This document shows positions 51,785 to 59,767 of a stretch of 64,000 nt of DNA, piece by piece. The translations under genes were made by a program, and so were the position numbers. The DNA lies in the NCBI GenBank assembly GCA_963817335.1, contig CAWFNX010000001.1, positions 744,001-808,000 of the forward strand, in the 5' to 3' direction. This DNA comes from AV40 sp963817335 (GTDB taxonomy: Bacteria; Verrucomicrobiota; Verrucomicrobiia; Chthoniobacterales; UBA10450). The notes below the pieces were generated by a model, which was not told the DNA's origin, searched no databases, and worked only from the letters and a program-made list of their open reading frames with translations. Numbering within the stretch: the first letter of the stretch is position 1; each line of letters starts with the position of its first letter.

Positions 51785-52882
51785 ATGTCTGCGGGATCGA
51801 CAACCTCGACTTCACATCCGCTCCGGCATGTTGACGACTATCTTGCGGTCGGCCAACGGGCGGGAGCGTCCGATATCCATCTCGGGGTAAACGCGGCGCC
51901 GATTTGGCGATTGCACGGAACATTGCAACCCATCTGGCCGGATGCCCCGCGTTTGACGTCCGGGCAAACACTTGCTCTGGCGGAAGGTTTTCTCTCGAAC
52001 CAGCAGAAAGCGCAATTGAACGAGCGGGGCGACGCCGATTTCGCTTACGCAAATTCGTCCGGTCGCTATCGCACCAGCGTGGTGCGACAACGCCTCGGGG
52101 TCGATCTGGTGTTTCGAATCGTCAACACCAACGTCCGCACCATGGACGAGCTCGGTTTGCCCGGGCATCTGAAGTTGCTCACCCGTTATCAAAACGGATT
52201 GATCCTCATCACCGGCTCGGTGGGGAGCGGCAAATCGACGACTCTGGCAGCATTGGTTGAGCAAGTGAACATCGAGCGGCGCGAACATATCATCACCCTC
52301 GAGGACCCGATCGAATATGTGCTCGAGCCGAAAGGTTGCCACATCACCCAACGGGAAGTGCATACTCACACCCGTTCCTTCGCGGCGGCGTTGCGCGGCG
52401 CGCTTCGTGAAGATCCGGATGTGATCATGGTTGGCGAAATGCGCGATTTGGAAACCATCTCCCTCGCGATCACCGCTGCAGAGACCGGCCATTTGGTTTT
52501 GGGAACGCTCCACACCGGAAATGCTTCGCGCACGCTCGATCGATTGCTCGATGTCTTTCCGCCCGATCAACAGGAACAAATTCGCATTATGGTGAGTGAA
52601 TCGTTGCGCGGTGTCATCAGCCAGCAACTGATTCCGCGCGCTGACGGCAAAGGTCGCGTGCTCGCGCTGGAAATTCTCACCAACACTCCCGCTGTCGCCA
52701 ACGTGATCCGCGAAGCTCGGACTTACATGCTGCCTGGAATCATTCAGACCGGAAAAAAGCAGGGGATGCAGCTGATGGACGACGCCTTGGCGGAGCTGCA
52801 CAACCGGGGACTGATTGATGCCGACGAGACGCTGGCGCGAGCGGAACAAAAGGCCGAGATGCGCAGTCAGCTCCGCAAATGA
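51785..52882 (+). CDS. pilT: PilT-family pilus retraction ATPase (first copy)
   Basis: The 365-residue secretion-type ATPase has the N-terminal PAS-like region (GASDIHLGVNAAPIWRLHGT), Walker A GSVGSGKSTTLAAL, aspartate box, Walker B-type DVIMVGEMRDLETISLAIT and the histidine box ETGHLVLGTLHTGNASRTLD. C-terminal AIRE-type sequence ANVIREARTYMLPGIIQTGK is typical of PilT. It powers type IV pilus retraction. Its TGA stop is the start of a heptamer array. A paralogue follows 129 bases later; no other pil gene is near. Confidence 0.94.
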   Translation: MSAGSTTSTSHPLRHVDDYLAVGQRAGASDIHLGVNAAPIWRLHGTLQPIWPDAPRLTSGQTLALAEGFLSNQQKAQLNERGDADFAYANSSGRYRTSVVRQRLGVDLVFRIVNTNVRTMDELGLPGHLKLLTRYQNGLILITGSVGSGKSTTLAALVEQVNIERREHIITLEDPIEYVLEPKGCHITQREVHTHTRSFAAALRGALREDPDVIMVGEMRDLETISLAITAAETGHLVLGTLHTGNASRTLDRLLDVFPPDQQEQIRIMVSESLRGVISQQLIPRADGKGRVLALEILTNTPAVANVIREARTYMLPGIIQTGKKQGMQLMDDALAELHNRGLIDADETLARAEQKAEMRSQLRK

Positions 52883-53004
52883 CGAAGCACGAATGCCGAA
52901 TGTCGAAACAATGACGACGCCAAAAATTCAAAATGGGGGGTTTGCGCGACTTAGGGTATTCGGATTTGGTCATTCCTTCGTGCTTCGTCATTCGACATTC
53001 GTCA
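52880..53004. repeat. Heptamer arrays in dyad arrangement between the pilT genes
   Basis: Left: TGACGAA, GCACGAA, TGCCGAA, TGTCGAA (52880-52907, period 7). Right: TTCGTGC, TTCGTCA, TTCGACA, TTCGTCA (52977-53004, period 7). The right units are reverse complements of the left type. The first unit's TGA is the stop of pilT copy 1. Confidence 0.85.
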
Positions 53005-53011
53005 TTTAGCC

Positions 53012-54175
53012 ATGCCCTCTCTCGATCAATTCCTAAAAGTAATCGTCGAGCAAGGCGGTTCGGACCTTCATATCGGCGAAGGGCAACCGCCAAAGATGCG
53101 CAAGCATGGTGATGTCGCGCCCATTCGTGAAAAAGCGCTCACCCGCGATGAAACCGTTTCGATGCTGCGCGAAATTTGCGGCGACCGGAATTGGCAAATC
53201 TTCGACGAGCGCGGCGACTTCGATTTTGCCTACGAGATGGATGCGGCCTCGCGGTTTCGTTGCAACTACTTGAAGCAGACCCACGGCTACGGCGCTGTCT
53301 TTCGATTGATTCCCACGAAAATCGCGTCCCTGGAGGAGCTGGGAATTCCGCCGGTCGCAAAAGAGTTTGCGCACCTTCGCGGCGGACTGGTTTTGGTTAC
53401 GGGTCCGACCGGTTCCGGAAAATCAACGACCCTGGCCGCGTTGATGGATTACATTAACGAAAATTTCGCTCGCCACATCGTGACCATCGAAGAGCCGATC
53501 GAGTTTGTGCACGGCAACAAACGCAGCATCATTACTCAGCGCGAAATTCCCGGCGATTCGGAATCGTTTCCGGTCGCGCTCAAGGCCGCGTTGCGCGAAG
53601 ACGCCGACATCGTCCTCGTCGGTGAAATGCGCGACTTGGAAACCGTTTCGCTCGCGCTGACCGCAGCCGAAACCGGCCTGCTTGTCTTTGGAACTCTCCA
53701 CACCAACAACGCGCGCAAAACGGTCGACCGAATGGTCGACGTTTTTCCGGCGCCGAAACAACCGCAAGCCCGGGCGATGCTGGCCAATTCATTGCGCGGC
53801 GTGCTCGCCCAACTGCTCTTGAAGAAAGCGGACGGATCCGGCCGGGTCGCAGTGAACGAAATCCTGGTCGCGAACGCCGCCGTCTCTGCCATCATTCGCG
53901 AAGGTGCCACCCAAAAACTTCAGGACGTGATTGTTTCTGGCAGAGGGCAGGGGATGCAATTTATGGACGACGCAATTTTCGCGCTCCTGAAGAGCGGCAC
54001 GGTCACGGCGCACGAAGCGTTCATGAAAGCGATCGACAAGAACCGGTTTAAACAATTCCTGCCTGCGGAGGATGAACACCTTGGCGACGCCGCCGGCGCA
54101 GCTCCGAATGATGAAAAACGGTTGCCGGGGAATTTCATGAAGAAAGCCGCCGGCCAAGGCACAACCAGACGTTAG
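53012..54175 (+). CDS. pilT: PilT/PilU-family pilus retraction ATPase (second copy)
   Basis: The 387-residue paralogue has QGGSDLHIGEGQPPKMRKHG, Walker A GPTGSGKSTTLAALMDYINE, IVLVGEMRDLETVSLALTAA, ETGLLVFGTLHTNNARKTVD and the C-terminal VSAIIREGATQKLQDVIVSG. It has an extra tail of about 40 residues (LPAEDEHLGDAAGAAPNDEK). One of the two genes is probably PilT and the other PilU. It ends before a further octamer array. Confidence 0.93.
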   Translation: MPSLDQFLKVIVEQGGSDLHIGEGQPPKMRKHGDVAPIREKALTRDETVSMLREICGDRNWQIFDERGDFDFAYEMDAASRFRCNYLKQTHGYGAVFRLIPTKIASLEELGIPPVAKEFAHLRGGLVLVTGPTGSGKSTTLAALMDYINENFARHIVTIEEPIEFVHGNKRSIITQREIPGDSESFPVALKAALREDADIVLVGEMRDLETVSLALTAAETGLLVFGTLHTNNARKTVDRMVDVFPAPKQPQARAMLANSLRGVLAQLLLKKADGSGRVAVNEILVANAAVSAIIREGATQKLQDVIVSGRGQGMQFMDDAIFALLKSGTVTAHEAFMKAIDKNRFKQFLPAEDEHLGDAAGAAPNDEKRLPGNFMKKAAGQGTTRR

Positions 54176-54191
54176 TTGTCGGCAGCGACGT

Positions 54192-54221
54192 CTCAACGAC
54201 TCAACCTCTCAACTGCTCAAC
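54192..54221. repeat. Octamer array, four CTCAAC units
   Basis: CTCAAC starts at 54192, 54200, 54208 and 54216, exactly 8 bases apart. Reverse complement of the GTTGAG array at 50458; the two face each other around the holin-like and pilT genes. Confidence 0.9.
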
Positions 54222-54334
54222 ACGCCCGCGCCGATCAAAGGCTAGTGAGGCACTTTGTCAGAGAGCGCCGTACGCTTGATCAACGAGAAGAGGGGCGTAC
54301 TTCGGCGCGCGTCTTGCTAAGTAGTCTCGAAATT

Positions 54335-54724
54335 ATGCAGATCCTGGTTGTCGAGGATGAAAAAGCCGTCGGGCACATGATTGCCATGGTCCTTGGGGGT
54401 CCGGCCTCCAAGGTCGTTCGCGCCAATAGCGGATGGGAAGCGCTCATTAAGATCGGCGCTACCGCCAAACCTTTTGACGTTGTTATCACCGATCATCGGA
54501 TGCCGCGCATGACCGGCCTTCAATTGGTGCGTGAGCTGCGAGCCCGAACCTTTGGCGGTAAGATCCTCGTGCTGTCAGCTCACCTGTCAGACGAGGATAT
54601 TCAGGCCTACGAAGAGCTAGAGGTGGACATGATGATGTCCAAGCCGTTTGATTTTGAAGAGCTGCAACAGGCCATGGCCGTCCTCGACCAAAAACCTTCA
54701 GTGCTCGCCAGTGCGCGGGCCTAG
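54335..54724 (+). CDS. Single-domain response regulator (CheY-like)
   Basis: I start at the ATG at 54335; an upstream extension to 54176 would run through the octamer array and has no homology. The 129-residue receiver reads MQILVVEDEKAVGHMIAMVL, the phospho-acceptor Asp in FDVVITDHRMPRMTG, and a switch Ser in LVLSAHLS with Lys in MMSKPFDF. No output domain follows. It could serve the pilus system next door, but no kinase is adjacent. Confidence 0.85.
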   Translation: MQILVVEDEKAVGHMIAMVLGGPASKVVRANSGWEALIKIGATAKPFDVVITDHRMPRMTGLQLVRELRARTFGGKILVLSAHLSDEDIQAYEELEVDMMMSKPFDFEELQQAMAVLDQKPSVLASARA

Positions 54725-54802
54725 GGTTTGGCTCAAATTAGGCCTAACGAGAACAGGCTGAGTGCGCGTGGATCCAGCGCTTGGCTAAACTTTGTTTGCG
54801 CG

Positions 54803-55273
54803 TCATAAGCGATTCGCCTTCACTCTGTCTGCATCTGTTACCGGATGTTGCAGAATGATCGCAGGCTTCCAGGAACTAAGCTCCTTGTAACCAAGCAAGA
54901 GATTGCCGGTCCGCCGAAGAACTGTGGTTGTGCAGGAGACGTCGTAAACTTGACCCGGTGCGGCGGTGAACGTCACTGTCTGGGGACCGGAAGTACGTGA
55001 GTCGCCGCTAAAGGCCCTCATGTCTACTTTGACCTGATGTTTACCGGGTAAAAGTTCCCACTTGTTATAGCCGATCCCCGCATAGGTAAATCCTCCATCG
55101 TAAGGTTTGCCGTCCACCGACATGACCATGGCAGGACCGCCACCTGATTGTCGCAAAATAGCGACCGCGGTGTTTGGGAGCGCGCGTCCCGAGTGCATTT
55201 GGTAAGAGCTTGCGCAGGACGTCAGCAATATCCCGGTAACAACGAAACTGGCGTTTAGTTTTATAGATCGCAT
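54803..55273 (-). CDS. Lipoprotein with PEGA/DUF2846-like domain
   Basis: From the ATG at 55273 the signal is MRSIKLNASFVVTGILLTSC, with a lipobox LLTSC and the acylated Cys at 20. The mature domain has MVMSVDGKPYDGGFTYAGIG, LLPGKHQVKVDMRAF and PQTVTFTAAPGQVYDVSCTT, a beta-sandwich pattern like small surface-presented domains. I reject the longer upstream start, which has no signal peptide. The gene is convergent with the CheY-like gene and close to the ICMT gene. Confidence 0.75.
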   Translation of the reverse strand: MRSIKLNASFVVTGILLTSCASSYQMHSGRALPNTAVAILRQSGGGPAMVMSVDGKPYDGGFTYAGIGYNKWELLPGKHQVKVDMRAFSGDSRTSGPQTVTFTAAPGQVYDVSCTTTVLRRTGNLLLGYKELSSWKPAIILQHPVTDADRVKANRL

Positions 55274-55304
55274 GTAATGATTCAAAGTTAGCGTTGGCCT
55301 CCTT

Positions 55305-55874
55305 TCAAAATACTCCCGGCAATAGTCGTTTAGTGCGTCGGGTGTAGGCTGCATAAAAATCTCCAAAGTTGGCCAGGAGAGCTCTCTCTTCCACTCGGAT
55401 GCGGTGGGCCAGGACAAGGAATGTCGGAACTATAATAACCAACAAACTGAGTGCCGTGCCGAGCACCACCCCAAGGCCGGCACATTGCAGCAGCAAGCCA
55501 GTGTAGGAAGGATGGCGCACCACGCGGTAAGGACCAGTGTCGACGACTTGATGGTCGTGCGATATCGCCACATCTACCGAGAAAAAACGGCCGAGGTGCA
55601 CGATCGCCCACCAGCGCAATGCCGCGCCGGCAGCAAAGAGACCCGCGCCAAACCACCGCCAGGGGAGACTGGGGAGGAACCTCGGACCCGCGTGGCTAAG
55701 CCCGGCTAAATGACCGGCGACGATTGATCCGACAATTACCGCCCAGAGCCACAGGTGAGAGCCCCGATCTTGCGGCGTGCTCGGGGCGCGGGAGGCACGT
55801 CGTCTCCAGACCAGAGCAAGCTCGGAAGCTAGCAACCCGACATCCAAAATAAGGTAGAGCGGCGGGAAAAACAT
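55305..55874 (-). CDS. Isoprenylcysteine carboxyl methyltransferase (ICMT) family membrane protein
   Basis: The 189-residue protein has about five helices and the family's C-terminal motif GPYRVVRHPSYTGLLLQCAG, then RIRVEERALLANFGDFYAAY then TRRTKRLLPGVF. Eukaryotic members methylate prenylated cysteines; bacterial ones (PEMT/ICMT-like) mostly have unknown lipid substrates. It is 31 bases upstream of the lipoprotein gene on the same strand, so the two may be co-transcribed. Confidence 0.88.
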   Translation of the reverse strand: MFFPPLYLILDVGLLASELALVWRRRASRAPSTPQDRGSHLWLWAVIVGSIVAGHLAGLSHAGPRFLPSLPWRWFGAGLFAAGAALRWWAIVHLGRFFSVDVAISHDHQVVDTGPYRVVRHPSYTGLLLQCAGLGVVLGTALSLLVIIVPTFLVLAHRIRVEERALLANFGDFYAAYTRRTKRLLPGVF

Positions 55875-55976
55875 TGGGTTTGTTGCCTAACTATAGGATA
55901 ACCGACAATTTCGTCGTCAGGCGCGTGATAAACGCTTTGGCGCAGGGCGGATCGTTGCTGGCAGGTTTATCGGTAG

Positions 55977-56204
55977 CTATTCGACGCCCTTCGCAACAAC
56001 TCGCCCATCTTTGAATTTCACGTAGTGATTGCCGGCCTCCCATGTCAACGTTTCCGACCCAGGTTCATTTTTGAAACCATTAGGTTTTCCAAGAATGCCA
56101 ATCACCTCTGATTTCGTCATTCCAGACTGAACCTTGGTAAATTTCTTGTCCATCTGGCATCCGAGACTCAACAACGCGATTACTGCGATTAAGATTCGAT
56201 TCAC
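55977..56204 (-). CDS. Small BamE/SmpA-like lipoprotein
   Basis: MNRILIAVIALLSLGC is a lipoprotein signal with Cys16. The short mature part (FTKVQSGMTKSEVIGILGKP, then GSETLTWEAGNHYVKFKDGR) matches the SmpA/OmlA (BamE) domain: 'v..GMTkseV...lGkP'. At 75 residues it is smaller than true BamE (about 113), so it is probably a stand-alone BLIP/SmpA-type lipoprotein of the outer membrane. Confidence 0.8.
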   Translation of the reverse strand: MNRILIAVIALLSLGCQMDKKFTKVQSGMTKSEVIGILGKPNGFKNEPGSETLTWEAGNHYVKFKDGRVVAKGVE

Positions 56205-56440
56205 GATCTTGCTTTACCAAATAACAGGCTCATACCGCAACCATGACGAGGCGCTTCGACGCGAAGAAGTTTTTTTCGCAACGGGTTCGGCACCGAGCGC
56301 AAATGCGATCTGAAGGGTTCAGTCATCGGGAACAACTTTACACGTCGCCGGAGCCGAGCTTTGCTTTCACTTCATCCTTCATCCTTGCCGCGCAGCGGTC
56401 CGCCGTTTGTTCCAGCGATTGGTTAGGTCTTTTCTCTCCA

Positions 56441-56989
56441 TTACTTCGATTTGGACTCGGCCCTCTGGCCCTTGCATTCCAAGACCGACTTGCCTTCACC
56501 TGTCTCCGTTACGGAAGTCAACGTCAGCTTTCCGTTTGCCGGGAAGCCGATGCGCAGATACTCGGTCGCCTTCTGGCCCGAGACCGAATATTCCAGCGGC
56601 TCGAACTCGAGTTCATCGCTTTTCCATCGCCCTCTATGATCGTGGTACTCGCCGGTAGATGAGATCTCCATCCAGCGAACAACCTGCTCGTCCGGACTGT
56701 AGCCGATAACGGCCGCTGCCTCGATCGGCCCAACATTGGGCAATTTGCCGGCGAAGCCACATGTTACCGCTGCGCCGAGTGCCGTGGATTTACAGTCGAG
56801 TGTCATTTCGAATTTCACTGGCGCTTTGGCCCCGGGTTCGGTGTCCGTCCCGGTGATAATCCAGTGCCCGACGAATGCGTCGACTGTCTTTTTGATCTCC
56901 TGTGGTGTTGCCGACTCCTTGCTTTGCGGGTGAAGTCTCAATGGTAAAGACGTGACCATCAGGATCGCAGCAACAATTGCGCGTTTCAT
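56441..56989 (-). CDS. Secreted DUF1579-like protein
   Basis: I begin at the ATG at 56989, nine codons into the open frame. The signal peptide is MKRAIVAAILMVTSLPLRL. The mature part has VDAFVGHWIITGTDTEPGAK, TCGFAGKLPNVGPIEAAAVI, GYSPDEQVVRWMEISSTGEY and a final LTLTSVTETGEGKSVLECKG. 'fvGhW...g', 'gYsp..k..w...s..Ge' is the lipocalin-like DUF1579 pattern. The opposite strand has an open frame too, but only this one has a signal peptide and family sense. Confidence 0.72.
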   Translation of the reverse strand: MKRAIVAAILMVTSLPLRLHPQSKESATPQEIKKTVDAFVGHWIITGTDTEPGAKAPVKFEMTLDCKSTALGAAVTCGFAGKLPNVGPIEAAAVIGYSPDEQVVRWMEISSTGEYHDHRGRWKSDELEFEPLEYSVSGQKATEYLRIGFPANGKLTLTSVTETGEGKSVLECKGQRAESKSK

Positions 56990-57081
56990 AGACCTAACGA
57001 GACAGAGATAAGCCACGGCGGGGCGTCGTGGCGAACACGCTGAATTTATTTCGCAAAGGGGCCGTTGGCTTCATCGATTGG

Positions 57082-57393
57082 TTAGATCGCATCGTCATCA
57101 TCAAGAGATCTGCCGCAATAGGGACAATACCGAAGATCTCGTGAGATGTTGAATGGAGAGCCGCCGCTCTCGGCAAATGATCGCGTGAGAGGCCGCTGGC
57201 AATGGATACACCGCCCACCGAAACTCAGGTGAAGGATAGAAGCGCCGGCCAGAGCAAATCCGATGACACTAACTACTATGAATGCTCGATGACCCTGGCT
57301 GGCGATCATCCCGCCGCCAAAAACCGCGAAGCCAATTACCACGCCCAAAAAACCCCGTCGCAGCGTCCGATTCACACACTGTCGCGTTGTCAT
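57082..57393 (-). CDS. Membrane protein with C-terminal zinc ribbon
   Basis: The 103-residue product has two hydrophobic helices (GFLGVVIGFAVFGGGMIAS, AFIVVSVIGFALAGASILH) and then two CxxC knuckles, GGRCIHCQRPL and RYCPYCGRSLDD, spaced as in a zinc ribbon. I do not recognise a specific family. A frame on the other strand overlaps but lacks any motif. Confidence 0.7.
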   Translation of the reverse strand: MTTRQCVNRTLRRGFLGVVIGFAVFGGGMIASQGHRAFIVVSVIGFALAGASILHLSFGGRCIHCQRPLTRSFAESGGSPFNISRDLRYCPYCGRSLDDDDAI

Positions 57394-57425
57394 ACAACAG
57401 TAGCCCGCGCAGATCTAACAAGAAG

Positions 57426-57469
57426 TAGACGCCAAAATGGCGCAATTAAAGACGCCAATTTGGCGTCTA
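57426..57469. promoter_or_regulatory. Operator-like double palindrome upstream of the HNH gene
   Basis: GACGCCAATTTGGCGTC (57451-57467) is a perfect 17-base palindrome. A half site GACGCCA also occurs at 57428-57434, so TAGACGCCAAAAT and AATTTGGCGTCTA bracket it. It lies about 180 bases before the HNH gene and near the zinc-ribbon gene start, and could bind a dimeric repressor. Confidence 0.6.
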
Positions 57470-57650
57470 ATCCGGAAGTTTACTGGGAGCAAAGGGGAGA
57501 AACACTGCATCCAGTCGTGATAATCTCAGCTTTTGGATTCGTTGCAAGCTACGGAGGCAACGGTCCCGGCGCGTTGACACTTAAAACGGCCAATGATAGT
57601 TTCGCGCCACTTTCCACTGAAAAGGTGGTAAAACGGCAGGAGAGGAAGCC

Positions 57651-58262
57651 TTGCACTCGTTGTTAAACAGTCAGGTTTTGGTGCTCAACCGCCTCTGGCA
57701 GGCGGTGAACATCTGCAGCGCCCGGCGGGCGTTCTCGCTGGTTTATGCCGGTCACGCCCATGTCGTCTCCTCGGACGACACGAACAATTTTCTGACCCAC
57801 GATTTCGAAAGCTGGCGCGATTTTTCGTCCGACGCGCCCGACCACGAGCTGGTTCAAACGATTTCCTGGAGGATCCGCGTGCCCCGCGTGATCGTGCTTT
57901 TGTTTTTTGATCGTTTGCCGAAGAAGGAAGTGAAGTTTACCCGGCACAACGTGTTCGAGCGCGACAAGAACACCTGCCAATACTGCGGCAACACTTTTGA
58001 TCGCAACGATCTGAATCTCGATCACGTGATTCCGCGCGATCGTGGCGGGATGACGACGTGGGAAAATGTCGTCTGTTCATGCATTCCGTGTAACACCGTC
58101 AAAGGCAATCGGCTCCCGCAGGAAGCGCAGATGACTTTGATCCGCAAGCCGAAGCGGCCGAAATGGCGGCCGTTCTTGCACGTCACTTTCAACGCGCCGC
58201 AGCACGAAAGCTGGCGGCACTTTGTCGATCTCGCTTACTGGAACGTCGAGCTGAGCGACTAG
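57651..58262 (+). CDS. HNH endonuclease family protein
   Basis: The start is TTG, 57651, with AGGAGAGG a few bases before. The N-terminal part (SQVLVLNRLWQAVNICSARR) and the HNH region are typical of the family that follows 'vLvLN..w.pv...s..RA'. Zinc knuckles CQYCGNTF and CSCIPCNTVKG surround LDHVIPRDRGGMTTWENVV. It is 203 residues. Homologues are stand-alone nicking or restriction-like nucleases of unknown role in many soil bacteria. Confidence 0.9.
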   Translation: MHSLLNSQVLVLNRLWQAVNICSARRAFSLVYAGHAHVVSSDDTNNFLTHDFESWRDFSSDAPDHELVQTISWRIRVPRVIVLLFFDRLPKKEVKFTRHNVFERDKNTCQYCGNTFDRNDLNLDHVIPRDRGGMTTWENVVCSCIPCNTVKGNRLPQEAQMTLIRKPKRPKWRPFLHVTFNAPQHESWRHFVDLAYWNVELSD

Positions 58263-58281
58263 CGTCGCTTAGTCGTGATTC

Positions 58282-58346
58282 GTTGAAGCGTTGAAGCGGA
58301 TGTTACCCGGAATCGCTTTAACGCTTAAACCGTTCAACGCTTCAAC
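58282..58346. repeat. Octamer arrays (GTTGAAGC family) in dyad arrangement
   Basis: GTTGAAGC at 58282 and 58290; opposite, GCTTTAAC, GCTTAAAC, CGTTCAAC and GCTTCAAC at 58315-58346, all period 8. The nuoN stop codon (58334-58336, minus) and its last codons lie within the right array. Confidence 0.85.
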
Positions 58347-59767
58347 GCATTTAGAATCGGTTGCGGATATACGCCGAGAACAATGGTTGCGACCATCAAC
58401 GCGACCATTATGAGGCGAGATAATGGACTGACCTCGATCGTGTCATTCCTGATGGAAGATTGGTCGCCTGCAGGCCAGTACATCGCGCGAATGACTTTGA
58501 GATAATAATAAAATCCGCAGGCAACGGTGACGATCCCCACCGTGACCAGCAGAAATTGCTTTTGAGCGATCGCACCCGCGAAGATAAAGAACTTACCGAA
58601 GAAGCCGGCGGTGAACGGCAATCCCGCCAGCGACACCATGGCGATCACCATGGCAAAGGCGAGAAACGGTTGCCGTTTGCCAAGTCCATCGAAGTCGGAG
58701 ATCTCGTCGCCGGTTTGTTGTGACACGATGACTAACACCGCGAAGCTCAAAAGCGTCATCAACAAGTAGGCAACGAGATAAAAACCCACCGCCGGTCCGT
58801 TGATGCAAAGAACAGCGATGAGCAAATAGCCGGCGTGGGCTATGCTGGAGTATCCGAGCAAACGTTTGAGATTGTTTTGCGGCAGGGCGGCGAGATTTCC
58901 GTAAATCACGGTCAGCAATGCCAACAGCACCAACAGCCGTTGCATGTTCGGCAGCATCAGGAACGGTTGAAGCACTCGAATGAGGACAACGAAGCCGGCG
59001 GCTTTCGATCCAACAGACAGAAAAGCAGTTACCGGAGTCGGCGCGCCTTGATAAACATCCGGTACCCAAATTTGAAACGGCACCGCGGCGATTTTAAAAC
59101 CGAGACCTACGACGACCAGCACCGCGCCGAACGTCGCCGCCTGGGTGTCGATGTTACCGGCGGCGAATGCTGCAGTGATGCGTTGTAGATTTGTTTCCCC
59201 GGTGACACCGAAAATCCAGGTGATGCCGTAAACGAGAAACGCGGCAGAAACTCCGCCGAGGATCAGATATTTAATGCCGGCCTCCAACGCGACTGGATCT
59301 CGACGAGTGAAACTGACGAGCACAAAAAACGAAATCGTCACCAGCTCGAGCGAGACGAAGATGAAAATGAAATCGATCGCCGAGACGAGATACATCAGAC
59401 CGGCGCAGGTCAGAAGCGGCAACGAGAAAAATTCACCGAGGTTCCAGCCCAAGGGATTTGTTCCTCGTCGGATCACCGGCGCATAATCGATCATCATCAC
59501 CAGGACGACGATTGTGGTAATGATCTCGAAGCGTTTGAAGAAAATCGCCAAAGCGTCGCCAGTATAAAAGTTCCAGAAGGCGCTGGTTTGTTCCGCTGGA
59601 TTGGTTGAGACAAAAAAACTGGCGATGAGAACGAGCGTCAGACCAATAATTCCGACGTAGGCAAAAACTTTCTTGTCGATCCTCGCGGCGAAGGTCTCGC
59701 ACAGAAGGATCGCGATGCCGAGAACAAGGACATCGATTTCGAGATGGGGCGCAGGAATTCCGGTCAT
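58334..59767 (-). CDS. nuoN: NADH-quinone oxidoreductase subunit N
   Basis: The start at 59767 overlaps the nuoM stop as ATGA. The 477-residue subunit has some 14 helices and the antiporter-type patterns LTCAGLMYLVSAIDFIFIFV then SLELVTISFFV, KIAAVPFQIWVPDVYQGAPT, and SSIAHAGYLLIAVL. It is one of the proton-channel subunits of complex I. The last codons and stop come from an octamer repeat. Confidence 0.95.
   Translation of the reverse strand: MTGIPAPHLEIDVLVLGIAILLCETFAARIDKKVFAYVGIIGLTLVLIASFFVSTNPAEQTSAFWNFYTGDALAIFFKRFEIITTIVVLVMMIDYAPVIRRGTNPLGWNLGEFFSLPLLTCAGLMYLVSAIDFIFIFVSLELVTISFFVLVSFTRRDPVALEAGIKYLILGGVSAAFLVYGITWIFGVTGETNLQRITAAFAAGNIDTQAATFGAVLVVVGLGFKIAAVPFQIWVPDVYQGAPTPVTAFLSVGSKAAGFVVLIRVLQPFLMLPNMQRLLVLLALLTVIYGNLAALPQNNLKRLLGYSSIAHAGYLLIAVLCINGPAVGFYLVAYLLMTLLSFAVLVIVSQQTGDEISDFDGLGKRQPFLAFAMVIAMVSLAGLPFTAGFFGKFFIFAGAIAQKQFLLVTVGIVTVACGFYYYLKVIRAMYWPAGDQSSIRNDTIEVSPLSRLIMVALMVATIVLGVYPQPILNALKR

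Noticed and set aside
54176..54334. Longer N-terminus for the CheY-like protein
   Set aside because: It lies across the octamer array; the receiver starts at the ATG at 54335.
56243..56662. A 139-codon plus-strand frame opposite the DUF1579-like gene
   Set aside because: Low-complexity, no family sense; the minus strand has a signal peptide and known pattern.
57202..57666. A 154-codon plus-strand frame across the zinc-ribbon gene and its upstream gap
   Set aside because: No signal, motif or ribosome site; it is antisense to a better gene and runs through the operator palindrome.
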